A stretch of DNA of 64,000 bases from Serinus canaria. Lineage: Eukaryota > Chordata > Aves > Passeriformes > Fringillidae. A program made the position numbers and the translations under genes. Below, one piece after another: positions 1-11,324 of the stretch. The first letter of the stretch is position 1. Each line of letters starts with the position of its first letter. The DNA is taken from positions 58,203,543 to 58,267,542 of the forward strand of contig NC_066314.1 of the NCBI RefSeq assembly GCF_022539315.1, given 5' to 3'. Below the pieces are notes generated by a model, which worked only from the letters and a program-made list of their open reading frames with translations, did no database searches and was not told the origin of the DNA.

Positions 1-1093
1 ATTATCAGGATGGCATTTGTGGTAGTGTTAGAAACATAAAAGTTTTAATAAAAGGCAAAATAACAAAACTTTTTACAAAGAAAAACTGAGTTAGGTGCAG
101 AGATTTTTGCTCTTGGTAAAGCACTCTACAAAAGCAATTAGTTTCTTTGTTCTCTTTTTTTTCTAGTAAATTGCTGAGGCGAGACTTTTTAGCTTTTGTT
201 TAATTTGCTATCTTTAAGTTTGAAGTAAAATTTTTTAGGTTCTATGAGGTGTTTTTTTTACTTAATTGATAAAAAAAACTTTTAAGCTTTTTTCTTCTTT
301 AAAAAACCAAAAAATAGTTTTGTCACTCTATCAACAAAAGCCACATTCTTATACAGGAGTTACTGCAGAAGAAGAAAGGCTACAGTCCTATCCATGGGAA
401 AGGAGCACACAGTACCTCTGGCTCCACCACAAGCAGCAGCAGAGCAGTATTCTTGTATTGAAGTTAACAGGGACAGATTACAAAAAGATTTTAGGACTAT
501 TCCAGCTTTTAGACATTTCCAATCTCCTAACACATATCTACTGTCACTTCAGATCACTAATGAAGAAGCTTGAGCGGAAAAAATCCTCCAAAATACCCAC
601 GCCACCCACGGAGGTACAATGCGTGGTAACTTGAAAGGAGAAGAGGAAGGGTTTCCCATTAATACATTCAGATTCACTGGTTTTAGTAAGATATCATGGT
701 GGGAACAGCAGTGTGGGAGGGCCAGCACCAGAAAACACTGTGCTCAGAAGCAGTGTGGGAAAACCCACATGCCTGTGATGGTAAAGGACATGATGCCAGA
801 AAAGAACATAATTTGCTTCCCCCTCTTTTCCTCCACTCCCAGATGTTCCAAATGATCCTAAATTTCAGGGTGCTGGTTCAGCTCTCTGTAGGACACCTCA
901 CTCAGCCCTAAGCAGTCATTTACTGCAGCTACAGCTCAATTTAATCTTGAACATCCTTCTAGGCAAGGACTAATGAGCATTAAGTTTTTCAGGAGAGGGC
1001 TTTCCTAGAGACACCCATGCTGCACCAGCTGTCAGTGTGCTCACAGTACTCTGGTGGATTTGTTAACAGCTTTTGTTTCCATTTGCTTTTTAG
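1..1093. other. Intronic or flanking sequence, no gene seen
   Basis: A+T-rich at 1-300, with no exon that fits the missing N-terminal part of the PfkB kinase (no G-G-x-x-x-N reading with a usable donor). The open frames here show no family resemblance or splice context. Confidence 0.5.
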
Positions 1094-1188
1094 ACTGTTT
1101 AAGCCGTCTTGGACAAGCTCCTCTCCTTTTATCAGCTGTGGGGAAGGATGAGCATTTGGAGTCTGTCCTGCACTACTGCCACCACATG
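1094..1188 (+). CDS. PfkB kinase exon (first one visible)
   Basis: The acceptor is a T-rich tract ending TTTTTAG; the donor is ATG|GTATGTG. The exon enters with two bases of a split codon and leaves in phase 0. It encodes C-L-S-R-L-G-Q-A-P-L-L-L-S-A-V-G-K-D-E, the segment that follows the sugar-binding G-G-x-x-x-N loop in PfkB proteins, where the chain reads N-x-A-x-x-L-x-R-L-G and then S-A-V-G-x-D. The preceding exon is not visible in bases 1-1093. Confidence 0.75.
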
Positions 1189-4100
1189 GTATGTGTCACA
1201 GAAGTAGCACCTCAGAAACTTGGAAGAGATGACAATACACAGAGGGAAAATTCTTTCCAACCCTGGCAGACATGAGAGCCACCTTCCATCAGGCTAAGAG
1301 TGGGAATAATTCAATGCTTCTTTAGCTACAGACAATTAGAAGGCAAGGAACCACCTCCAAAACACAGGCTGGGTGTGTTTTGGAGACTGAGCCATGGGCT
1401 CTGAATTCAGCTCCAGAAAGTGGTGCTTGGAGGAGGCAGAGGTAAATCAGGAGCAACAACTTACAATTCTAGAGAAGGCTAATCATAGCAAGAAATATGC
1501 AAACATTGAACCCGAGGACACACAAAGCATTGCCAAAACCAGCCTGGTTTAGTTAAAGCGCAAGACAGAGAAAAATGTGACACTGGAATTGCAGGTTGGA
1601 CACCTCCCCAGCTCAGAGGACAGGATCCTCTACAGAGCTGCATTCACCACTTACCTGTGCATAAGGGAATGCTTGACTTCAGCAGCAGCTTGTCCACAGG
1701 TCAGGGAGCTAGAGCAGCAGGAGCTCCCCAGGACAGCAAGGCAGAATATCACCACCCCAGCAGGCGGCTCTCACCTAGGCCATCAGGCAACTTCATGGAG
1801 AAAAGGCAGGACTAAGGGCAAGGCAGGTTGTGAGTGCAGTCCCCAGGTGAGGCTGGTCAGGGTCACTGACTATTATTAGTGCCCTCATGGTCCTGGGGTC
1901 CAAACAGAGCCCATGGGGCCTTGATTCTGGCTGCTTGAGCAACTTGGCAAATGAAGAAATGAGAATATGAACTCTATTTTGGGTTATAAAGGCTTCACCG
2001 TGTCTCTAATCTCTTCTCTACACAGCAAGAAAGCAGTGTCCCAAGGGAAAGTGGACTTGCTGGCCAGCCACCAAGCAATCCTTGCCTGTAATAAAATACA
2101 TTCCCACCAGTGCTGGAGAGGAACCTTTTCCTAAAATCTCCAGCTTCCCTGTCAGCTCCCGAGATAGATACATTTCTCCATCCACATGTTCTTTCCAAGA
2201 TATGCCCTGCATTCCCTAAGCAGATCATTGCCAGGAGCCACCAAGGAAGGACACCCCTCAGCTCTCTGCCCCACTGCTGCAGGAATGGCTCCAGGGTGTG
2301 CTCAGAACCAGGCTGGGCAGTCAGTGAGGCAGCCAACACAAGTCACTGCTGTCTGCAGAGTGCCACCAAGAGATGCCATCCCACACAAGCTGTGAGAATG
2401 GGTGACGAGGAGGCAGGGCTGTAGACCACTCTTCTCTTACAGGAGACACAGCCTGTGGAACTGCACAAGAGACCTGCCACTCATTTACTAAAGGATTGCT
2501 TTAACCTGCAGCATTTGTTGCATTGCAAATATTAACAAATAGCCAGGGGCCAGCATTGCCTAGACTGAGATACCCCTGGCAGGCTGCTTATCCCAAGGGA
2601 GAGCAGTAAGCTGGGCTGGAGACCAGGTGGGCACAGAAAGAGTGAGCTGAGTGTGGCAGGGAAGAGGAATGTGCTCAGTGTGTACCTGTCCTGCCTGTTT
2701 CAGGACATGAGCGCGTCCTTCAGCTGGAGGGGAAGAGCACAGCCACCTACTGTGCCGTGATCAGCAGTGCTGGGGAGCTCAGCCTTGGCTTGGGAGACAT
2801 GGACATCCACCACCAGATAACAGAGCAATATGTATGCATTCCCTCAGAGTTATGAGTTTTCTTATGAGAAAGAGTGTGGGCATGTGCCAAAAGGCCACTG
2901 GTGATGTTTGTACCGGGAGGGAATGGGTGTGCAGAGGGCATGGGACATGCTGAGGTTAACCCTGGTCACTGGCCACTGGCATGGCAGCATAACAAGCCAC
3001 CAGAGCCCTCTATTACTGCTGATCCAGATGGAGTTTCTATCTGTTTCTGGTTTATAAATATCAACACTACCATCATCCATGATATGTAGGCCAGAATCCT
3101 CTTCATTAACTTGTCCAAGATAGCTTATAATTTTGCATCTTAAAGTCAGCAAGAAATCAACCTGATTATAAACCTAACCCTAACCCATATTCCTTCCTTT
3201 AGAGAAAAGCAGAAAAAAAAGTGGACAGAACACTGGTTAAAGCAAATTTTTCTGTTCCATCCCCTCCCTACCATCCCTGTTGTTTCTACATGCTGAGTTG
3301 TATCAACAGAAACTGTTGCTCAGCAGATCCAAACATTCAAAAACATCGGGGAAGCATAATGGCAGCAGTGATTAAAGAGTGATTCAGTGAAAGCCCCATC
3401 CCTGCACCCTCCTTCTTTTATTGACAGAACAAAAGCTTGTGCTTCATGACTGACAGCAACATGGAAGTTAAGTGCAATTTACTCACCAGTGGCATCTCCA
3501 TGAGGTGGAGCTTTCCTAGGGAAAAATCTGGTTATTACTCCCACTTCCATCCTCACCCTGCCTTCCCAAAGCCTTGGCACAGAAAACCATTACATGGGGG
3601 ATTAATTCTCCTGAGCTTTACAAAACAGCTGTGATCAGTGGAAATTCTGAAGCAGTCTTGTGCTGCAAAGTGCATTTTGGCAGCCCCTCTTCCCCCCAGG
3701 GCTGGCAGAGACACGGGGGGATGCTGATCGAGTGCCCATAGCACTGACCTGGCATCCCAGCAAGTGGTTTTGCAACCTCAGAGAGCCAAAGGAGAGACCA
3801 GCAGCTCCCTACTCCACTGCTCCACTGAACCCCATCCCTGTGGGATTCAGTGGGACCCAGGAGTCAAACACTCTGCTGAACAGCCTGTCTTAGGAGACAC
3901 TGTGCAGAGAGGACATCCAAATGGCACTCACAGCAAGCAAAGGTGCGGTCAAGCTAGGCATGGCCCAGGGAATCCTACAGTGGCATTAAACAGCAGCATT
4001 CCATTTCCCTGTAGTGCTCCAGCCAGGACCAGCAATTATCTTCCCCTGCTGGAGGGGCTCTCCAGTTGAGTCCAGCCCTTAATGACCAGGAACAGGGAAA

Positions 4101-7100
4101 GGAGAAGGGGAGGAGATGAGGCAAATGGAAAAATCATTTTTCCTTAGGGAATCACTCTTTTAGGTTCATGCCTGCACCTAAAGGCTGGAATACAAGTCAA
4201 AATCCTACATGAAGTCTGACTAGCAATGGTTTTGTCCCTCTGCAATGACTCAGGCTGTCTTTCCCATGTGTCCTGGATTTTAACTAGGTGTCCCAGTTCA
4301 AGGAGAGCCTGTGTCAGGCCCCACTTGTTTGCATTGATGGAAATGTGCCTCTCTCTACCATTCAGTATGTCTGCCAACTAGCCCGAGAGCACCAGCTAGC
4401 AGGTAAGGAGAACTTGCCCTCACAGCATGTGTGCCAAGGCAGTCCAGGCACATCCCTGCTGTTTGCTGGAGATAACCACTTACTGTCTGCCATGCCAGGT
4501 TATTCAGCACCTCTCTCTGTACTCTGCCACTCTGCTTCAGATGTGAAAAACATTTTGGATTTCTCTGCAGTTTTCCTCTCTGCAGCTGAACCACATTTCC
4601 TGAGGCATAGTTGGTAAAGCCCTTGAGCACTGCCAGAAGGCCAGGGAATGCTGCTCTCTGAGCTTTTAATCTCAGTGCGAGTGGCAATTTGAGCACTTCT
4701 GCCAGTTTGAGCAGCAATATAGTTTGCTTCTCAGAAAAAGCACTAAAGCATCTTTTGAGAGGAATTCTCTTCCATTCCCATAAGTTCCCCCCTCCACTGG
4801 TATGCTGGGGACCTTTCACAAAGCTTCCTAAACCTTTGGAGTTACGCCTTCCTTTTTAAAAGCAAAGCCCAAAGAAGGACACAGTGATCTAAAAACCTGG
4901 CAGAGGCTCCAAAACCAGCTAATTGGAGGAACAAAATTGGGGTGTGGTCATATCATCCAGAGCCAGAAGCATTGCTGGAAACTGAGAAGGAAACCTTGGG
5001 AGACCTTGTCCCAAGTTTGGGGGAGTGTCTCATAATTTGAAGGTGTAACTCTAGTTGTGAAGATTATGCTAAGTGTTCTCCACTGCATCCTGCTCTGACA
5101 CAGAGATGAACCACTAATTTATTAATTAACTAACCAATTGCATTGTTGTTTTGAAGTGTGCTATGAGCCAACAGATGAGAACAAAGCCTCTAAGCCATTC
5201 CTCTCAGACAGCTGGAAAGCACTCACATACATTTCCCCCAACCTGCAAGAGCTGAGAGCAATAAATCGGACCCTCGGGAACCCTCTGCCTGCAGGTATTG
5301 AATACTCAGAAGGGTCAGTCAGACTTTTAGATAACCTAGATCCTGGAGAAGAGCATTTTCTGCTTCAGCCTCTAATACAGGCAGATTGGGTTATAGCATA
5401 GTGGGCACTCATGAGTGCTCGTGGTATCTTGCATCTTACTGCCATCTCTGTCTGGGCTGTATGGACTGATGACCCATCAGAGATCACAGTAGGCCTGGGA
5501 GGGCTCCTTGCCCAAAACCAGAGGTCCCATTTGCCTCACTTCATCACCTAAACAGGAGTAATATCTGGTTTGTCAACGTGTCCCTGAAGCATGATGCTCA
5601 GAGGGCACCTGTCCCAGCAATACTACCCTTTGCAGAAGAGACACACCCCACCAAATGCAGATGGAAATCCAACAGAATTGAAATAAGGAAGTCATGCTTC
5701 AAGACAGCTTTTTGATCTCTTCAGACACATGCTTAGTGCCTCGAGAATAGGGTTCCTCAGTATAGAAGTACAGTGTGGAAGTCTAACTCTGGAGAATTCC
5801 ATGTTTCCCATAATATAAGGAAAAAAAATGTTAACAACCACATTTCAGAAGTGCCCATAAATAGTAGTAGAAGTGCCTATAAATAGTAGTAGATGGGCTC
5901 ATAAATAGGCTGTCAGCCCACAGACAGGCTGATTGAGGACCTTTACAGTTTGAGCACGTTTTTCCCTCCCCTCTCTCTGAAGAGCTGCCATCCAGGTTGG
6001 AGGATGTTGTCCAGGCTGCAGTGGCCCTGGCCTGCCCTTTGCTGGCCCACCTGCACTGCGTGGTGGTGACCCTCGGTGCTCACGGCGTCCTCCTGTGCAG
6101 CAGGAGCCTGGGAGGGAGCATCTCCCTTTATCCAGGAGCTCACAAACAGGTAAGGGCATGGAAAACTAACTCTGAGCTCTCAGTTGCTTCCTTTTTGGAC
6201 CATATGGCACGGTTGCTATTTCTGGTGTCATGGCAGCAGTCCTGGGAAACATGGCATCACTGCTGGAAAATGTATGAGTTTGGGGGGGTGGAATACACAG
6301 CTCTGAAAGCAAATCAAGTTGTCTGTCTGTGTACTGCTGGCTCCTAGCAGCAGTGTTTAGAGTCAGCTAGAATTAAATGTGCTATGTGAATATTCATGAG
6401 TGCGAGCTTCATTTGCAGGAAGCTTCATTTTAATGATCAAAGTGTGAAAAAAGATTATTGCCTTTTTTCCAGCCTTTTCTTTTTTTGCCATCCCTGCGGA
6501 TCTGGCATCAGGCACATCAGGCCTCACCAGCTTGGGCAATTCCCACTAACTTCCCTTCCCTCCCCCACAGGATCCTGCTGCCAGGCTCTGTGCTGCCCAC
6601 TACCCCGCCATCCCCATCAGCAGGGAGGAGATAGTCAACGTCTCAGGAGCTGGTGACAGGTATATCCTCGCTGCTTTGTCCTCTCCAGTTGCATGTGAAA
6701 GGGCCATAATTGGATTCGTTTGAAATTCTACTGGAAAAAAAATTCATTTGAAATTCTACTGGAAAAACCACTGCTGCTTGAGGAAGAGACACTAAGGATG
6801 AGACCAGGGCTGGTTACAGTGATTCCTTGCAAAGCTTGCTAAAATTGTCCCCTGAAGCATCTTGAAAGCTAGGCTTGCCATTATTAGTTTTGCTTTTCTT
6901 CAAGATCCAAGCCTTTCCTGGCAATCTAAGAATTCTGAATTACTCTGGGCTGAGCTGCTGAAAGCAAAGTAAACCACCTTACATCAAAGCTGTCTTACTA
7001 ACTGCCTTGCTTCCACACTTCTCCAATGGAAGTGGAACTGCCACTCAAGAGCTAAAATGGCCTTGTAAAAGCATTTTATCAGGTTCTGCATTTGCCTCTG

Positions 7101-9837
7101 GCAATTTTGAAGCTCTTGCTTCAAAAGAGTCTGCTGTATAATTCGCCTGGCTGTTCACACAATGCCATACATAGAAGTGGGAAATGACAGCTATTATTCC
7201 AGCCCCAGTGATCAACTCTCAGTCTGTCAGAGTAATATTTTATTATGCTCCTTGTTAACTTGACAAACTATATGTAGCAGTCAGGTTGTTTTTTTTCTTC
7301 TTGCTTCATGTGTTGCAATAGTTGATCCTGTCCTTTCATTGCCTTGGGCTAGACCAAGAGTCTGTATGCGATAGATATTTCCTTTTCCCTTTCTACTCTT
7401 ACCTAGAAATTACTCAACATAGCAACACTTTTTTTTCTGGTCAGTGTCCAGAATGAAAAGGTTTTTGTGTTTTTTTTTAAACATAGAGAGTCCTCAATAT
7501 TTTTCTTAAAATCAATCAATAACTTCTTTCCAAGCTGGTGAGCCCAATTAACACCAGGATGTGCAGTTTGTGTCCCAGATCACCTCTGAGGTGAGCTGAC
7601 TCAACTGCAAGCTGATCTTCTTTGGAGAAGACCAAATGGTTGTTTGGAGCAATAGGTGTCATAACAGTAGAGGAATGGGGGCTGGAGGAACATCGTAGGG
7701 TCAGCTTGACCTAAGGAAAGCTCAGCTTTGCTCATTACCTTGGGCAGGTGTCCCCAGCCAGCCCCTCCAGGGACACAGCCTCCCCTCTGCACCATCTGCT
7801 TGAAACACAAGTACTCCTTACTGCAGGACAAGGTGTTTTCTAGAGGCTAATGTAATGAAACGTCCTTCTTAGGGTTCCTTTTCTGTTTTAAAATTCAAGG
7901 GAAGACCAAAGGTGAGATAAAATGCACCACTCCCAACCACCTCCACTGAGTTACACTAGGGAACCTGGAAGCTTGTTTTTCCTTCCAAACCTATCTGAAA
8001 GCTTGAGGCCCCATTAGTGCTCCCATTCCTGAAGTAATATTGATCTGGAAATTCCTCTCCACAGAGCCCCCAAGGCCATGTGGGGGAATTTTCAAAGCCT
8101 CCTTGTTCATTCAGGGTTTTACTTCCTAATAACCCCAACTGCTCCCCTGAACTCTGGAAATCCCTGCTCTACAGACCAAGAGTGCCAAAACAGACTGGAA
8201 ATGCCAGGACACTGCAATGCCATACAAGCCATCTCCACAGCATATAAACTGGTTATGTGTCCCAAGCCCAGCCTGGTGGCACTTTCCAAGGACTATTGTA
8301 GAAGCACAGAATGGTTTGGTTTGGAAGGGACCTTTAGTGGTCATCTAGCTTATACCGTTCTGCAATGAGCAGGGACAGCTGCAGTTGATCAGGTTGCCCA
8401 GAGCCCCATCCAACCAGGAATGGGGCATCCACCACCTCTCTGTTCATGTTTCACCATTCTCATTGTAAAGAATTTTTTCCTAATATCTAAAATGTAACAC
8501 TTTCTCAGCTTAGACCCCCATGAACCTTCACACTTTAGAAGCACTGGTCAGGGGATAATGCAACCCAGAAACAGTGACCCAGGGCACTTCATGCCTCCCC
8601 TCCACCCTATGGCTCCTCTACAGCTCCAGAGCTCTACCTATGAGCTGAGCATGTGTGCAGTGTCTGTTTGCTCCTTGCCCCCAGCTGCCATGACAACCTA
8701 ACACCACATGCCCACACATGGCATTGCTAGGGGATGCTCCCCCAAATATTTACTCTCAGCTCCTGGAGCTGTTGAGAGAGTGAACACTTTGTGAAATCAT
8801 AATCTTCTGTGCCTTTGTTATAGATAAGAAGATGTTGATGTAATTAGGTGGAGTGCAAAATAAGGGCTCTTTTTACCTTGCCCATAGATTTACTTATTAA
8901 TCCTCCCTGCCATCACATTTTCCTGTCCTTGCTTCTTCCTCTAAAATGTGATTGCCTTGTCAGTTCTCTTTCCCTTCTCTGTCCTCTCCTAGCTTCTGAA
9001 CATTTTTGCAGTAGTTGCTGTGAACAGAGTAGTTGCTCCCAATCTATCCCAAACACTGCACTTACATCACCTTTACTGGGAAATCTCAAATGAAAAACCA
9101 TAGCAAATGTTTCCCAAAAATCTGACTTTCCAATGTAATTTCAGCTTTGGATTTCTTTTTCCAGCTGTGCCTCTTGTCCCTCTCACATAGATACAGAAAC
9201 TTTGTCTCTCACCCCATCCAACCCTTTGGGGAGAGGAGGCATCAATATAATGAGGACATAATGAGGCACTAACAAAGAGCAGATAAGTGACAAAATAACT
9301 AGAGAGCAGGGGAAAATTAGATTCTTCCTTTCTTAGGCTCTTTTCTTTTCTCCTGCCTCACTTGGAAAACTGAGGAGAAGAGAAGATGTGGTACAAGAGG
9401 AAGTACCTCAACTTCTCAGATGAGAAGAGCAAAAAAAGCAAATAAATGACACTATTTGGTACTCTAAAATAGATAGAGAAAAAGCAAAACCCATTCACTG
9501 TAACCTCAGCGTTCCTGTGTGACACATTCTGCTGCTGTAAGTGCTGGTTGGGATCCAAATGAAAGCTCTCACAAATGAACACATTCCTGGGTTCAAAGCT
9601 TTTCTCCCCTTGTTCAAAACCATCTTTCTTTCCCTCCACAGCTTAATGGCAGGAATCCTTGCAGGGGTGCTTGCTAAACATGACACTGGCACATGTGTGC
9701 GAATGGGTCTGCTGGCTGCCAGCTTGTCTCTCCGTTCCTATGAGCCCATTTCCCCAGAAATCAGCACTTCCAGTGTCAGCCAGGAGCAAGTCAAGAGCAG
9801 GAGCTGGCCAGAGGCAAAGGTATGGAAGATGGACTAG
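1094..9837 (+). CDS. PfkB-family carbohydrate/nucleoside kinase, probably pseudouridine kinase-like; 5' part outside window, one apparent frameshift
   Basis: Seven exons can be joined: 1094-1188, 2704-2831, 4288-4402, 5157-5294, 5983-6149, 6571-6659 and 9642-9837. They give about 309 residues. The translation has the C-terminal PfkB signature (V-N-V-S-G-A-G-D-S, across the 6571-6659 and 9642 exons), which holds the catalytic Asp and the anion hole. It also has the V-V-V-T-L-G-A-H-G-V strand-turn and the T-A-T-Y-C-A-V-I strand typical of ribokinase-like folds. The Y-E-P-T-D and I-S-P-N-L-Q-E-L motifs fit the pseudouridine kinase branch, which phosphorylates pseudouridine so a glycosidase can split it. 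The N-terminal G-G-x-x-x-N substrate motif is not in the window, so the gene starts upstream. All phases agree except exon 2704-2831, which needs one extra base near 2714. Family level is firm; the substrate is inferred. Confidence 0.72.
2704..2831 (+). CDS. PfkB kinase exon with an apparent 1-bp deletion
   Basis: The acceptor is CTGTTTCAG and the donor TAT|GTATGC. The upstream exon ends in phase 0, so this exon should open GAC ATG AGC (D-M-S), matching the usual D-T-S-G-V of the family. From about 2717 the conserved reading (V-L-Q-L-E-G-K-S-T-A-T-Y-C-A-V-I) is in a different frame. One base appears to be missing around 2713-2717. The rest stays open to the donor (G-D-M-D-I-H-H-Q-I). With the missing base, the spacing from H-H-M to T-A-T-Y-C is the 12 residues I expect. 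Confidence 0.7.
3173..3186 (+). repeat. Short telomere-like motif
   Basis: CCTAACCCTAACCC, a little over two copies of the vertebrate telomere repeat, inside a kinase intron. It is too short to call an interstitial telomere array with confidence. Confidence 0.4.
4288..4402 (+). CDS. PfkB kinase exon
   Basis: The acceptor is TTTTAACTAG|GTG and the donor GCAG|GTAAGG. It encodes V-S-Q-F-K-E-S-L and then A-P-L-V-C-I-D-G-N-V-P, the central beta strand with its D-G-N turn that precedes the phosphate-transfer half. It begins in phase 0 and leaves one base of a valine codon. No disruption is visible. Confidence 0.78.
5157..5294 (+). CDS. PfkB kinase exon
   Basis: The acceptor is GTTGTTTTGAAG and the donor CCTGCAG|GTATTG. 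The reading V-C-Y-E-P-T-D-E-N-K-A, K-P-F-L-S-D-S-W and I-S-P-N-L-Q-E-L is the most characteristic part of this kinase. The E-P-T-D and P-N-x-x-E-L motifs are shared by PfkB nucleoside kinases of the pseudouridine type. It is open throughout. Confidence 0.8.
5847..5909 (+). repeat. 22-bp tandem repeat, about three copies
   Basis: Two near-identical copies start at 5847 and 5869 (core ATAAATAGTAGTAG). A third, diverged copy starts at 5891. It lies in the intron about 75 bp before the exon at 5983. Confidence 0.8.
5983..6149 (+). CDS. PfkB kinase exon
   Basis: A strong pyrimidine tract precedes CTGAAG|AG; the donor is CAG|GTAAGG. It encodes L-E-D-V-V-Q-A-A-V-A-L-A and then C-V-V-V-T-L-G-A-H-G-V-L-L-C, the nucleotide-side strand and glycine turn of the ribokinase fold. 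It enters with two bases of a Glu codon and leaves in phase 0. Confidence 0.8.
6571..6659 (+). CDS. PfkB kinase exon with catalytic motif
   Basis: The acceptor is CCCTCCCCCACAG and the donor GACAG|GTATAT. It ends I-V-N-V-S-G-A-G-D-S, the PfkB signature 2. The Asp is the catalytic base and G-A-G forms the anion hole. The serine codon is split and completed at 9642. Confidence 0.85.
6714..6768 (+). repeat. 28-bp tandem duplication
   Basis: Two copies carry the core TTTGAAATTCTACTGGAAAA, starting at 6714 and 6742, just downstream of the exon ending at 6659. Confidence 0.85.
8295..8520 (-). mobile_element. CR1 LINE 3'-end fragment
   Basis: On the plus strand it reads CACAGAATGGTTTGGTTTGG, then a GGAAGGGACC block, and later AGCCCCATCCAACC and TTTTTTCCTAAT. 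This is the reverse complement of the conserved 3' end of avian CR1. It lies in the last kinase intron and is truncated like most CR1 copies. Confidence 0.8.
9642..9837 (+). CDS. PfkB kinase terminal exon
   Basis: The acceptor is TTTCCCTCCACAG. The reading continues S-L-M-A-G-I-L-A-G-V-L, then C-V-R-M-G-L-L-A-A-S-L-S-L, the C-terminal helices after the catalytic loop. It ends with S-W-P-E-A-K-V-W-K-M-D and TAG at 9835-9837. AAG|GTATGG near 9819 could act as a donor, but the stop falls where the family normally ends, so I take this as the last exon. A 3.0-kb intron precedes it. I see no clear poly(A) signal close downstream. Confidence 0.75.
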
Positions 9838-11206
9838 AACACCGTGCCTTTCTCATCTATCACCTCATTGCACTTGCAGCAATGCTATTTTCAGGAACTG
9901 GACTGTGTTTTAAGCCTTGAGAACATTTATCTGCTTTGGTCCTGAGTAAACCCTCAAGAAAGGAGGCCCCTACCCAGGGAACTTCTGTGGAATGAAAAGC
10001 TGATTTCTGGTCTTCCAGACCTCCTGGTTTTCTGACCTCCAGGCCTTCTAGATTTTCTCTTGAGGGAATTTTCTCTTCCTCCACCTTGTGTCACTGTTGT
10101 CCATTATCACGGTAGCTCCTCTGTCATTGACTCCTGGATCTTCAGGACCATGTCTCTTCAGCTGGGCCCAGCAGCAACATCTGCTCTTGCTGCTTATTCT
10201 TTCCTATCCAAGAGGTCCCATGAATCACAACCTGTGTCAGGGTGCAGCTGGCAGGAACATGACACTGTAGGATAACTTCATCCATCTTCCCAAGCCAGCC
10301 AGCACACACCATTGGACTTATTCTAAAGTCCAGTGCCCCTGGAGAAAGTAGGCAAGACAAAGTAAAGAAGAGTGACCAGGGACCAGCTGGTGGCTGGTCA
10401 GATGACAGCCCCTTGTTCCACATGCCTTCCTCCTTCTTTAGTCCTGAGTATCAAGTCAGAAGCAAAAGAGATCAATGGGAGCCAAGGCATCTCCCGTGGA
10501 AGCCATGAGGAAAAGTCACGTTCTCTCTCTAAGCCTGAAATGTGCACAGGATGCAACTGCAGGTGCCAAGAGATCGGTGAACACTGAAACTCATTAAAAC
10601 TGATTTCCAGTAGAGTTGGGTCTCAGAGCTGGCTGGTTCCTAAACCTGACTGATAGTAACCTGGAGTACAGACCCACCCTCCGTTTCATCCACAGACCAT
10701 GGTCAGACCCCTTGGCTGAGGAGCAGCTCCCTGGTGTCTGACACAGCACTGAGGTCAACCAAAGCTTGATCAGGGCAGCTCTAACAGCACTCTCCTGGGT
10801 GGGCTCTGCTGTTTAACCAGTGAGCTCTCACTGGCATGGATGGAGGCATTAACTGGGTACATTTCCTCCACCTGAGGCTACTTCCCCCAGTCTCATAGCA
10901 ACTCCTTCCCACTGAGCCCACCACCTTTCCATCAGACACACAAACATTTACCATCAGCTCTCCTTTACTAAAACCTTGTTTGCAACTGTGGTTCAGCTGA
11001 AGGATTCTGGGCTAAGATGCCACGCACCCATGTGTGTACCCCAAGCAGGGACAGGCTGGCTGTGGCAGAAGGGTGCTGGGATATTTGGGAACACAAGGGA
11101 GGGGGATTGGGGCCCACGTAAGCAGCTGGATTTGCTGGCAAGCTGGGAGGTGGGACACAGCAGGGGCGGGGGAAAAGGGCTGTGCCCCCAAGGTATGTCC
11201 CTGCAC
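9838..11206. other. Intergenic, nothing recognised
   Basis: Lies between the stop of the PfkB kinase gene and the TATA box of the next gene. An ATTAAA at about 10593 could be a distal poly(A) signal for the kinase gene, but the support is weak. No repeat or open frame here shows coding character. Confidence 0.4.
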
Positions 11207-11214
11207 TATAAAAA
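11207..11214 (+). promoter_or_regulatory. TATA box of the small secreted-protein gene
   Basis: TATAAAAA sits 118 bp upstream of the ATG at 11325 in a moderately GC-rich context. Transcription would start near 11237, giving a 5' leader of roughly 90 nt with no intron needed. A strong TATA box suits a gene expressed in a restricted tissue, such as a hormone-like precursor; that last point is inference. Confidence 0.6.
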
Positions 11215-11324
11215 TTACTTTGGCTGGATCCAGAGTCAGGGGGAAAAAGCAGCTTCCACCTCTGCTACTGACTCCAACAGCCTTGTCCAGGCAGAAGGAC
11301 CCTGAGCGAAGGCAGGACCTGAGG

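Noticed and set aside
2026..2050. Candidate 25-bp kinase exon after a strong acceptor (CTCTTCTCTACACAG) that would restore phase between the exons ending 1188 and starting 2704
   Set aside because: Its donor (AAA|GTGGAC) is poor, and it would add eight residues where the family spacing between H-H-M and T-A-T-Y-C already fits without it. A single-base deletion in exon 2704-2831 explains the data better.
3173..3186. Interstitial telomere array
   Set aside because: Only a little over two hexamers; this length is expected by chance in 64 kb.
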